Assembly: GCA_022839745.1 (NCBI GenBank)
Contig: JALHJB010000023.1
Coordinates: 1 to 36,878 of the forward strand
Direction: 5' to 3'
Origin: Actinomycetes bacterium
GTDB lineage: Bacteria; Actinomycetota; Coriobacteriia; Anaerosomatales; Anaerosomataceae
Length of the DNA: 36,878 nt
A program made the position numbers and the translations under genes. Positions 30,186 through 36,622 of this stretch are shown piece after piece (the stretch's first letter is position 1; each line of letters starts with the position of its first letter). The notes beneath the pieces were generated by a model, which worked only from the letters and a program-made list of their open reading frames with translations, searched no databases and was not told the origin of the DNA.

Positions 30186-31137
30186 AGAACTGGTCATCGG
30201 CACGCGGGGCAGCAAGCTCGCGCTGTGGCAGTCGGAGTACATCAAGGCGAGACTCGAGGAGATCACCGGCCTGCCGGTGAGCCTCAAGGTCATCAAGACC
30301 ACCGGCGACAAGATCCTCGACGTGCCGCTCGCGAAGGTCGGCGGCAAGGGCCTGTTCACCAAGGAGCTCGAGGTCGAGCTCCTGGCCGGCACGGTCGACC
30401 TGTGCGTGCACTCGATGAAGGACGTCCCCACGGAGCTCCCCGACGGCTGCATCATCGCGGCGATGCCCGAGCGCGTGGACCCGCGCGACGTGCTTGTCTC
30501 CGGCGCCGGGTATGACCTCGATACGCTCCCGCAGGGCGCCAAGCTCGGCACCTCGAGCCTGAGGCGCCGTTCCCAGGTGGCGCACCTCAGGCCCGATCTC
30601 GAGATCGTGGACGTGCGCGGCAACCTCGACACGCGCATGCGCAAGGCCGAGGACGGCGAGCTCGACGCGGTTATCCTCGCCTCGGCGGGCATCACGCGCA
30701 TGGGCTGGGCCGAGCGCATCACGAGCTACGTGCCTGTGACGCAGATGGTGCCGGCGGTGGGCCAGGGCGCCATCGGCATCGAGATCCGCGAAGACGCCGA
30801 GTACATGCTGCGCATCATGGAGAAGATCGGCCATCCGGAGACCATGGAGTGCGTGACCGCCGAGCGTGTGGTCATGCGCAAGCTCGAGGGTGGCTGCCAG
30901 GTCCCCATCGGCGCGCACGCGCGCTACGAGGACGGCACGCTCACGATGGACGCGATGGTAGGCTCGGTGGACGGCGAGCGCATCATCCGCCACCAGATGT
31001 GCGGAGACGCCGGTGAGCCGGAGGCGCTCGGCGAGGCGATGGTGGAGGTGCTCCGCTCGCTCGGAGCCGACGAGATCCTCGCGGAGATCCGCGAGGCCGC
31101 GCCGGACGGCTCGGTCGACACGCTGCTCGGCAGCTGA
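30175..31137 (+). CDS. hemC: Hydroxymethylbilane synthase (porphobilinogen deaminase)
   Basis: Polymerises four porphobilinogens into hydroxymethylbilane using a covalent dipyrromethane primer. The primer-binding cysteine is C241 in LEGGCQVPIGAHA. Other hallmarks are IGTRGSKLALWQ at the N-terminus, GGKGLFTKELE, DLCVHSMKDVPTELP (catalytic Asp), GTSSLRRRSQ and DVRGNLDTRMRK. GTG 30175 overlaps the end of hemA by 11 bp and is preceded by GGGGAGGG about 12 bases upstream, so the longer upstream frame, which lies inside hemA, is rejected. 320 residues, normal. hemD follows after 14 bp. Confidence 0.96.
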   Translation: MEHEELVIGTRGSKLALWQSEYIKARLEEITGLPVSLKVIKTTGDKILDVPLAKVGGKGLFTKELEVELLAGTVDLCVHSMKDVPTELPDGCIIAAMPERVDPRDVLVSGAGYDLDTLPQGAKLGTSSLRRRSQVAHLRPDLEIVDVRGNLDTRMRKAEDGELDAVILASAGITRMGWAERITSYVPVTQMVPAVGQGAIGIEIREDAEYMLRIMEKIGHPETMECVTAERVVMRKLEGGCQVPIGAHARYEDGTLTMDAMVGSVDGERIIRHQMCGDAGEPEALGEAMVEVLRSLGADEILAEIREAAPDGSVDTLLGS

Positions 31138-31151
31138 CGGACGGGCGGCGG

Positions 31152-31913
31152 ATGGGCGGACTCTCGGGCAAGCGGGTGGTGGTGACGCGGACGCGCGCGC
31201 AGGCTGGCGCGCTCGTCGAGCTGCTTGAAGCAGCGGGTGCCGAGGCGCTCGTGTTCCCCACGATCGAGATCGTCGATCCGCCGGACCCGAGGCCCCTGGA
31301 CGCGGCGATCCGCGATCTCGATGTGTACGCCTGGGCGGTGTTCACCTCGGCGAACGCGGTCGAACGGTTCTTTGCGCATCTTGCGGCGGTCGACAAGGAC
31401 GCTCGCGCGTTGTACGGACTGCGCGTTGCGGCTGTGGGCCCGGCGACAGCCAGGGCGCTTGAGGCGCACGGTATCGTGCCTGACTTCGTGCCCGACGAGC
31501 ATGTTGGCGAGGGCGTCTTGGAGGGGTTGTGCGTGCGCGGCGTGGCCGAGGGTACGCGCGTGCTGTTGCCCCGGGCGCTTGAGGCGCGCGAGGTGTTGCC
31601 CGACAGACTGCGCGAGCGCGGTGCGCGGGTCGACGTGGTGCCCGCGTATCAGACGGTGACCGGCCCCGGTGATGCGTGGGTGCTCGAACGGCTCCGTGCC
31701 GGCGAGGCTGACGCGGTGACGTTCACATCGCCCTCGACGGTGCGCGGCTTTCTGCGTCTGGCTGCGGACGTTGATGTAAGGCGCCTCGTGGTGGCGGTGA
31801 TCGGACCTATCGCGGCCAGGGCCGCGCGCGAGGCCGGCTTGGCCGTGGCGGTGGAGCCGAAGGAGTACACAGCGCCGGCGCTCGTGGCGGCGCTCGAAGC
31901 GTACTACGCGTAA
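31152..31913 (+). CDS. hemD: Uroporphyrinogen-III synthase
   Basis: Cyclises hydroxymethylbilane with inversion of ring D to uroporphyrinogen III, the branch point to siroheme and therefore to the AhbA/B/D haem route. The family is poorly conserved, but the two-lobe HemD pattern is clear: GKRVVVTRTRAQAGALVELLEAAGAEALVFPTIEI at the start (residues 6-40), VFTSANAVERF, VAAVGPATARALEAHG, the second lobe with VLLPRALEAREVLPDRLRERGA, VPAYQTV, VTFTSPSTVRGF and VIGPIAARAAREAGL. 253 residues. ATG 31152 follows the hemC stop by 14 bp. Position in hemACD agrees. No fusion to a methyltransferase (CobA) as seen in some relatives. Confidence 0.92.
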   Translation: MGGLSGKRVVVTRTRAQAGALVELLEAAGAEALVFPTIEIVDPPDPRPLDAAIRDLDVYAWAVFTSANAVERFFAHLAAVDKDARALYGLRVAAVGPATARALEAHGIVPDFVPDEHVGEGVLEGLCVRGVAEGTRVLLPRALEAREVLPDRLRERGARVDVVPAYQTVTGPGDAWVLERLRAGEADAVTFTSPSTVRGFLRLAADVDVRRLVVAVIGPIAARAAREAGLAVAVEPKEYTAPALVAALEAYYA

Positions 31914-31948
31914 GGGACTCTCCGGCCGGATCGAGGCCGGTTGTGAGA

Positions 31949-31982
31949 TTGACAAAGCGAGATTCGCTCGGCATTGTATACA
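31949..31982 (+). promoter_or_regulatory. Candidate tRNA-Ala promoter with long spacer
   Basis: TTGACA (31949-31954) is a perfect -35. The best -10 matches are TGTATA (31975-31980, 20-bp spacer) or TATACA (31977-31982, 22 bp), longer than the usual 17. The spacer holds a short dyad, AGCGA-GAT-TCGCT (31956-31968). Downstream, the leader folds into a GC-rich hairpin (about 31984-32015) ahead of the tRNA. Confidence 0.45.
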
Positions 31983-32020
31983 TCTGCGCCCGGCCCCTTC
32001 GAGGTCCGGCCGCAGTTGAT

Positions 32021-32096
32021 GGGGATGTAGCTCAGCTGGGAGAGCGCTGCGTTCGCAACGCAGAGGTCGGCGGTTCGAGCCCGCTCATCTCCACCA
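32021..32096 (+). tRNA. tRNA-Ala, anticodon CGC
   Basis: The 76-nt cloverleaf has acceptor arms GGGGATG and CATCTCC, D arm GCTCAGCTGGGAGAGC, anticodon stem CTGCG/CGCAG with loop TTCGCAA (anticodon CGC, reading GCG), T arm with GGTTCGAGC and an encoded CCA end. The G3:U70 wobble pair, the main alanine identity element, is present. GCG is a very common alanine codon in this genome. It is the only tRNA in the window. Confidence 0.97.
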
Positions 32097-32106
32097 GGGA
32101 TACTCT

Positions 32107-32148
32107 GCCGGGGCGGCCACGCGTATGCGGGTCGCCCCGGCTGTTTGT
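32107..32148 (+). terminator. Rho-independent terminator after tRNA-Ala
   Basis: GCCGGGGCG (32107-32115) and CGCCCCGGC (32133-32141) form a perfect 9-bp stem, extendable inward to 12 pairs with one G-U, followed by the T-rich tract TGTTTGT. Just past the tRNA CCA end, so it most likely ends tRNA transcription. Confidence 0.8.
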
Positions 32149-32180
32149 CAGCACGCATCGGTCACGACGGAAGGACAGCA

Positions 32181-32426
32181 ATGGGTACGACGGTTGCAGC
32201 ACAGTCAGGCTTCATGGCGTGGTTCAGCTCGTACGGCCAGGTCGTGTACATCTTCACCCAGATGGCGTTCTGGACCGTGCTTGGCATCGCCGGCATCTAC
32301 GCCGCCATCAAGTATGCGCAGTACGTTGACTTCACGATCGGCAAGAAGGCCGCGCCCAAGGCTGACACGAAGGTCGAGAACGCCGCTGATGTCGTGATCG
32401 AGGCCAACGAGGAGTTCGCCGAGTAG
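32181..32426 (+). CDS. Small single-span membrane protein of unknown function
   Basis: 81 residues from ATG 32181 with a GGAAGGA site at about 32169-32175. One hydrophobic stretch (about residues 20-42: YGQVVYIFTQMAFWTVLGIAGIY-type) is preceded by a short outside-like segment and followed by a charged tail. The tail is Lys/Ala-rich (IGKKAAPKADTK), then acidic (VENAADVVIEANEEFAE). Its codon usage matches the neighbours and it has a good ribosome binding site, so it is likely real. It lies between the tRNA terminator and hemB and is followed by a hairpin. I do not recognise a family. It has no His, and no Cys in the membrane span, that would suggest direct haem binding. Confidence 0.7.
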   Translation: MGTTVAAQSGFMAWFSSYGQVVYIFTQMAFWTVLGIAGIYAAIKYAQYVDFTIGKKAAPKADTKVENAADVVIEANEEFAE

Positions 32427-32436
32427 TACTGGCTGT

Positions 32437-32454
32437 GCGGGCACACACGCCCGC
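32437..32454 (+). terminator. Hairpin between the small membrane protein gene and hemB
   Basis: GCGGGC-ACACAC-GCCCGC forms a perfect 6-bp stem 10 bp after the stop. There is no T-run, so it may be a weak terminator or an mRNA end. The remaining gap to hemB (to 32531) also has a GGAGC/GCTCC repeat but no gene. Confidence 0.45.
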
Positions 32455-32531
32455 CGGATCACGTGTTGTTCGATCGTTGGGACCCGGAGCGGGTGTCTGC
32501 CTGCTCCGCCGTCCGCATTAAGGAGGCCACT

Positions 32532-33512
32532 GTGGAGTTCCCCGTGTACCGTCCGCGCCGTATGCGTCGCACCGAGACGCTGCGTGCGTTCATGCGTGAG
32601 ACATCGCTTCACGCGAGCGATCTCATCTACCCGCTGTTCGTGGAGTTCGGAACGGGTGTTCGCCGCGAGGTCCCCTCGATGCCGGGCGTGTTCAACATCT
32701 CGCTCGACCAGCTGCCCGCCGAGATCGACGAGCTCAAGGCGCTCGGCGTGCCCGCCGTCATCCTCTTCGGCATCCCGTCGGTCAAGGACGAGGCCGGCAG
32801 CGGCGCGTACGCTGAAGAGGGCATCGTGCAGCAGGCGATCAGGGCGATCAAGGCCCACGATCCCGAGTTCACGGTGATCACCGACGTGTGCATGTGCGAG
32901 TACACGAGCCACGGGCACTGCGGCATCCTCGACGATGATGGCTACGTGATCAACGACGTGACGCTCGAGATGCTCGCCCAGGCCGCTGTCAGCCATGCCG
33001 AGGCGGGCGCCGACATGGTCGCTCCGTCCGACATGATGGACGGCCGCATCGGCGCGATCCGCTCGGCGCTCGATGCCGAGGGCTACAGCAACGTGCCGAT
33101 CATGGCCTACTCGGCCAAGTACTCGAGCGGCTACTACGGACCGTTCCGTGACGCCGCCGACAGCGCGCCCTCCTTCGGCGACCGTCGCGCGTATCAGATG
33201 GACCCCGCCAATAGCGATGAGGCGATCCGCGAGACCGCGCTGGATGTGGCGGAGGGGGCCGATATCGTGATGGTCAAGCCGGCGCTCGCGTACCTCGATA
33301 TCGTGCGCCGCGTCAAAGACGAGTTCGGCTACCCCACATGCGCGTACAACGTGAGCGGCGAGTACGCGATGGTCAAGGCGGCCGCGCGCAACGGATGGAT
33401 CGACGAGAAGCGCGTGGTGCTCGAGACGCTGCTCTCGATGAAGCGCGCCGGCGCAGACATGATCATCACGTATCACGCCAAGGACGCGGCGAAGTGGCTC
33501 AAGGAAGGCTAG
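32532..33512 (+). CDS. hemB: Delta-aminolevulinic acid dehydratase (porphobilinogen synthase), zinc type
   Basis: Condenses two aminolevulinates to porphobilinogen, the HemC substrate. GTG 32532 is set by AGGAGG at 32521-32526; longer in-frame starts add residues without homology to the family, which begins FPVYRPRRMRRTETLR. Zinc ligands C120, C122 and C130 lie in TDVCMCEYTSHGHC, marking the zinc-dependent class. Schiff-base lysines are K196 (AYSAKYSSGYYGPFRDA) and K249 (IVMVKPALAYLD). The 326-residue length is typical. It follows the tRNA and small membrane gene rather than hemD directly, so it may be expressed from its own unseen promoter or by read-through. Confidence 0.97.
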   Translation: MEFPVYRPRRMRRTETLRAFMRETSLHASDLIYPLFVEFGTGVRREVPSMPGVFNISLDQLPAEIDELKALGVPAVILFGIPSVKDEAGSGAYAEEGIVQQAIRAIKAHDPEFTVITDVCMCEYTSHGHCGILDDDGYVINDVTLEMLAQAAVSHAEAGADMVAPSDMMDGRIGAIRSALDAEGYSNVPIMAYSAKYSSGYYGPFRDAADSAPSFGDRRAYQMDPANSDEAIRETALDVAEGADIVMVKPALAYLDIVRRVKDEFGYPTCAYNVSGEYAMVKAAARNGWIDEKRVVLETLLSMKRAGADMIITYHAKDAAKWLKEG

Positions 33513-33519
33513 CGGTCCG

Positions 33520-33873
33520 ATGAGTGTGACACCCAAGCGCAGACTCCCCATCTACACCACGAACGACGCTCCCGTGGGCTATCGGATCGAGCGTACGCTC
33601 GGGCTGTGCTGGGGCATCACGGTGCGCAGCCGCGACATGATCGCCACCACGGTGGCCGGTCTCAGGACCATCATGGGCGGCGAGATCAACGAGCTCTCCG
33701 AGTTGGCCGAGCACGCGCGAGAACAGGCCCTCGAGCGCCTGGAGGCCAACGCGCAGCAGATGGGCGGGAACTGCGTCATCGGCATGCGCTTCGACTCCAC
33801 CGAGATCATGCAGTCCACCAACGAGATCATCGCGTACGGGACGGCGGCCGTCGTCGTGCCGGTATCCGAGTGA
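33520..33873 (+). CDS. YbjQ/UPF0145 family protein
   Basis: 117 residues. It shows the family pattern: IYTTNDAPVGYRIERTLGLCWGITVRSRD at the start (residues 11-39 by span), then a GGEINELSELAEHAREQALERLEANAQQMGGNCVIGMRFD-type core and a final IIAYGTAAVVV strand. YbjQ proteins form pentameric rings and are described as possible heavy-metal-binding proteins; their function is not settled. ATG 33520 lies 7 bp after the hemB stop and 22 bp before the ahbD-like gene, so it sits within the haem operon. Whether it handles iron or a porphyrin is open. Confidence 0.88.
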   Translation: MSVTPKRRLPIYTTNDAPVGYRIERTLGLCWGITVRSRDMIATTVAGLRTIMGGEINELSELAEHAREQALERLEANAQQMGGNCVIGMRFDSTEIMQSTNEIIAYGTAAVVVPVSE

Positions 33874-33895
33874 ACAGATAGCGAGGAAGCGAACC

Positions 33896-35452
33896 ATGGC
33901 AGACAACGTAGGCAACGCCGACGCGCGTCCGGATCTGGAGCTCGAGGCCGAGTTCGGCGAAAGCACGCCGACGATCGACGAGCAGGAGATGGCCGAGGCC
34001 ATGGCCGGCTGCGGGCAGACCGCCATCGGCGTGCCCATCAGCGCGGCGGCATCGGCCGAGGGCGCCGGTGGCCCCGGCTCGCCGGTAGCCTCCTCCTCGC
34101 TGTCCTCGGGCACAACCCGCCCTGCGGAGGCTTCGTCGGGGGCTCCGGCGCAGCCGGACTTCCCGGCGGCGTCGGCCGGGCATCCCGGCGGTCACCGCGG
34201 CATGCCGGCCGGCCACCCGCAGATACCGGCGGGCGCGGAGATGCCGGCCGGGCATCCTGGCGGCCATCCGGCGGGCGTGACGATGGAACGCCAGCGGCAT
34301 GGCGGCGCGCGCTCAACGGGCTTCCGGCCCGGCGGCGGCGAGGCGGCCGAGGCGTACCTGAAGCGTACCGGCATCAAGCCGCCGCGCATCATCGCGTGGG
34401 AGATCACCCGCAGCTGCAACCTCAGCTGTGCGCACTGCCGTGCGGCGGCCGAGTTCGGCCACTACGAGGGCGAGTTGTCGCTCGACGAGATCAAGACGAC
34501 GATCGACGACATCGTCACCATCTCGAACCCGATCATCATCCTCACCGGTGGCGAGCCGCTCATGCGGCCGGATATCTGGGAGATCGTGGACTACGCGCAC
34601 GAGAAGGGCGCGATGCCGGTCATCGGCACCAACGCCACGCTCATCACCGAGGAGATCGCGGCCAAGATGGCCGAGCACAAGATCCCGCGCATCTCGGTCT
34701 CGATCGACTTCCCCACGGCCGAGGAGCACGACGCGTTCCGCGGAGAGCCCGGCGCGTTCGACGCTTCGATCGCCGGCATCAAGATGGCCAAGGCGCACGG
34801 TGTGGGCGTGCAGATCAATATGACGGTCACCACGCTCAACCACACCAAGGTCGAGGCCGTGCACGACCTCGCCGAGGAGCTCGGCATCGACGCGTTCCAC
34901 ATCTTCATGCTGGTTCCCACGGGCCGCGGGAGCGACATGCTCGACAAGGAGCTGCCGCCCGAGGAGTACGAGCGCGTGCTCACGTGGGCATACCACCGCC
35001 AGAAGACGAGCCCGCTGCACTTCAAGCCCACCGATTCGCCGCACTACTACCGCATCATCCGGCAGCTCGCGAAAGCCGAGGGCAAGAAGGTCACGCGCGA
35101 GGAGTACGGTCTCGACGCGATGACCCGTGGGTGCCTCGGCGGCATCACGTTCTGCTTCATCTCGCATGTGGGCGATCTGCAGCCATGCGGCTACTTCGAC
35201 ATGCAGCTCGGCAACGTGAAGGAGCGCCCGTTCTCGGAGATCTGGACGGACTCGAAGGTGTTCAACGAGCTCAGGGATTACTCGCTCCTCAAGGGCAAGT
35301 GCGGCGCGTGCGAGTACAAGGCCGTGTGCGGCGGCTGCCGGGCACGTGCGCTCGAGGTCACCGGCGATTACCTCGCGAGCGAGCCGTACTGCATCTACGA
35401 GCCTCCCGGATGGACCGGCGAGTGCGATGAGGCCGTAGCAACGACCGACTGA
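33896..35452 (+). CDS. ahbD: AhbD-like radical SAM haem b synthase with His/Gly/Pro-rich N-terminal extension
   Basis: The core (about residues 158-518) is a radical SAM/SPASM enzyme. EITRSCNLSCAHC supplies CxxxCxxC (C174, C178, C181), followed by IILTGGEPLMRPDIW, SVSIDFPTAEEHDAFRG and FHIFMLVPTGRG. A C-terminal cysteine-rich region (GCLGG, QPCGYFD, CGACEYKAVCGGC, YCIYEP) holds the auxiliary cluster. This is the pattern of AhbD, which decarboxylates the propionates of Fe-coproporphyrin III to give haem b without oxygen. AhbC (didecarboxysiroheme deacetylase) is similar and cannot be fully excluded. Residues 1-155 are an unusual extension: acidic, then Ser/Ala-rich (with a palindromic DNA element at 34096-34135), then a repeated GHPGGH/MPAGHP segment that could bind metal. 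Next gene is ahbAB. Confidence 0.82.
   Translation: MADNVGNADARPDLELEAEFGESTPTIDEQEMAEAMAGCGQTAIGVPISAAASAEGAGGPGSPVASSSLSSGTTRPAEASSGAPAQPDFPAASAGHPGGHRGMPAGHPQIPAGAEMPAGHPGGHPAGVTMERQRHGGARSTGFRPGGGEAAEAYLKRTGIKPPRIIAWEITRSCNLSCAHCRAAAEFGHYEGELSLDEIKTTIDDIVTISNPIIILTGGEPLMRPDIWEIVDYAHEKGAMPVIGTNATLITEEIAAKMAEHKIPRISVSIDFPTAEEHDAFRGEPGAFDASIAGIKMAKAHGVGVQINMTVTTLNHTKVEAVHDLAEELGIDAFHIFMLVPTGRGSDMLDKELPPEEYERVLTWAYHRQKTSPLHFKPTDSPHYYRIIRQLAKAEGKKVTREEYGLDAMTRGCLGGITFCFISHVGDLQPCGYFDMQLGNVKERPFSEIWTDSKVFNELRDYSLLKGKCGACEYKAVCGGCRARALEVTGDYLASEPYCIYEPPGWTGECDEAVATTD
34096..34135 (+). repeat. Dispersed palindromic element, copy inside the ahbD-like gene
   Basis: CTCGCTGTCCTCGG (34096-34109) and CCTGCGGAGGCTTCG (34121-34135) flank an 11-base loop. 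The arms pair as CCTC-GGG with a TGCG bulge on the right arm. Identical arms occur at 36497-36538. Here it is translated in frame as a Ser/Ala-rich stretch, so it does not break the gene. Confidence 0.65.
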
Positions 35453-35459
35453 GGACCGG

Positions 35460-35476
35460 GGGCCGGACTTCGGCCC
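35460..35476 (+). terminator. Small hairpin between ahbD-like and ahbAB genes
   Basis: GGGCCG-GACTT-CGGCCC, a perfect 6-bp stem right before the GGAGG site (35478-35482) of the next gene. No T-run; more likely an mRNA stability or translation-control hairpin than a full stop. Confidence 0.45.
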
Positions 35477-35490
35477 TGGAGGACCGATAC

Positions 35491-36468
35491 ATGCGCGAGA
35501 TGGACGATCAGGCCAGGCGGCTCGTGGCTGCCTTAGGCGATGGGCTCCCGGTGTCCGTGCGGCCCTATGCCGACCTCGGCGTCCGCATCGGACTCAGCGG
35601 TGCGGAGGTCGTCTCGACCCTGCGCGCGCTGCGGGATGCGCGATCAGTCCGTCGCGTCGGCGCCGTGCTGTCACCCTCGGCGCTGGGCTACATCGCCGCC
35701 CTCGGCGCCCTGGCGGTGTCCGAGGACGCGCTCGACGATGCGGCGTCAGTGCTTGCGAGCGTGCCGAACGCCACGCATGCCTTTGAGATGGACGACCGGT
35801 ATCGCCTGTGGTACGTGCTGGGCACGCCCTCGATGGCGCGTCTGGAGATCGCCGAGAGCGAGATCGCGGGCAGGCTCGGCGTGGCCGACCGCTTCAGGGT
35901 CTTGCCGGCCGAGGAGTACCGGGTGACGCACGGTTTCGATGCCGATGGGGCACCCGAGCCTCCCGCGCCCGCGGCGGATGCGATGCACCTGGATCACGAC
36001 GCTCGCGCGCTGGTGCGGTTGCTGCAGGGCGATCTCCCGCTCGAGGAGCGGCCGTTCTCCGCGCTGGCGCAGACGCTTGCCGAGTGCGGGTACGACGCCG
36101 ACGAGCAGCAGGTCCTCGAGCAGGTGCGCGCGCTGGTCGCAGGAGGCGTGGTCCGGCGGTTCGGGGTCACCATCCATGAGCGTGCGGAGCCGTGGCGCCT
36201 CGCGCTCGCGACGTGGGTCAACCCTCGACACGCCGCGGGGGCTGGCTCGCTCATCGCGGCGTTCCCGGAAGTGCTGCACTGCTTCGACCGGCGTGTCCCC
36301 GGCGGCGGCAGGGCGATCGTTGCGGTCATCGAGACGCCCGACCGGACCACGCTCGATCGTACGATAGAGCGCATCGGCGCCGGCGCCGATCTCGGCGCGC
36401 CGCGCATCGCGTACCCGCTCCGCGAACTCAAGCGAGCGCCGATGAGGTACTTCTCCGAAGGGGACTGA
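35491..36468 (+). CDS. ahbA/ahbB: Siroheme decarboxylase, AhbA-AhbB fusion (Lrp/AsnC-like)
   Basis: Two Lrp/AsnC-like units in one 325-residue chain. Each has a winged-helix half followed by a ferredoxin-like RAM half: unit 1 about 1-150 (VSTLRALRDARSVRRVGAVLSPSALGYIAALGALAV, quoted as span 38-75), unit 2 about 165-325 (EQVRALVAGGVVRRFGVTIHE onward). In sulfate reducers and archaea AhbA and AhbB are separate, related proteins that together decarboxylate siroheme to 12,18-didecarboxysiroheme. Fused forms are known, and the position next to an AhbD-like gene and hemL supports the enzyme role over a transcription regulator. The C-terminus YPLRELKRAPMRYF matches AhbB-like ends. GGAGG at 35478-35482 fixes ATG 35491. 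Confidence 0.85.
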   Translation: MREMDDQARRLVAALGDGLPVSVRPYADLGVRIGLSGAEVVSTLRALRDARSVRRVGAVLSPSALGYIAALGALAVSEDALDDAASVLASVPNATHAFEMDDRYRLWYVLGTPSMARLEIAESEIAGRLGVADRFRVLPAEEYRVTHGFDADGAPEPPAPAADAMHLDHDARALVRLLQGDLPLEERPFSALAQTLAECGYDADEQQVLEQVRALVAGGVVRRFGVTIHERAEPWRLALATWVNPRHAAGAGSLIAAFPEVLHCFDRRVPGGGRAIVAVIETPDRTTLDRTIERIGAGADLGAPRIAYPLRELKRAPMRYFSEGD

Positions 36469-36496
36469 CTCGCAGAACCGAGCCGTAGGCCCCTCG

Positions 36497-36538
36497 CTCG
36501 CTGTCCTCGGCGCATAGAGCGCGCCTGCGGAGGCTTCG
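36497..36538 (+). repeat. Dispersed palindromic element, intergenic copy before hemL
   Basis: CTCGCTGTCCTCGG (36497-36510) and CCTGCGGAGGCTTCG (36524-36538) are identical to the arms at 34096-34135. The loop is 13 bases and extends the stem (GGCGC/GCGCC) with the same TGCG bulge on the right arm. It lies 29 bp after the ahbAB stop. Confidence 0.7.
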
Positions 36539-36571
36539 CTCGAGACCTCGGCCTCGGTTCGCTTCGAGGGC

Positions 36572-36580
36572 TGATATACT
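36572..36580 (+). promoter_or_regulatory. Extended -10 promoter candidate for hemL
   Basis: TGATATACT contains TATACT (36575-36580) preceded by TG one base away, an extended -10, with no clear -35. It is 43 bp before the hemL ATG, so hemL may have its own promoter despite lying after ahbAB. Confidence 0.55.
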
Positions 36581-36622
36581 CACGTTCCAACCGTCAGCTA
36601 CTCCTCAGGGGGTCTCGCACAG

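Noticed and set aside
32205..33551. Long minus-strand open frame (448 codons) opposite hemB
   Set aside because: Antisense shadow of hemB; no start signal and no recognisable motif.
34164..34275. Repeats in the ahbD-like gene considered as a CRISPR or minisatellite array
   Set aside because: Units are short, imperfect, in frame and encode a His/Gly/Pro-rich protein segment; there are no regular spacers.
35491..36468. Lrp/AsnC-like protein read as a transcription regulator
   Set aside because: Two fused units next to an AhbD-like gene within a haem cluster fit siroheme decarboxylase better; a regulatory role cannot be fully excluded.
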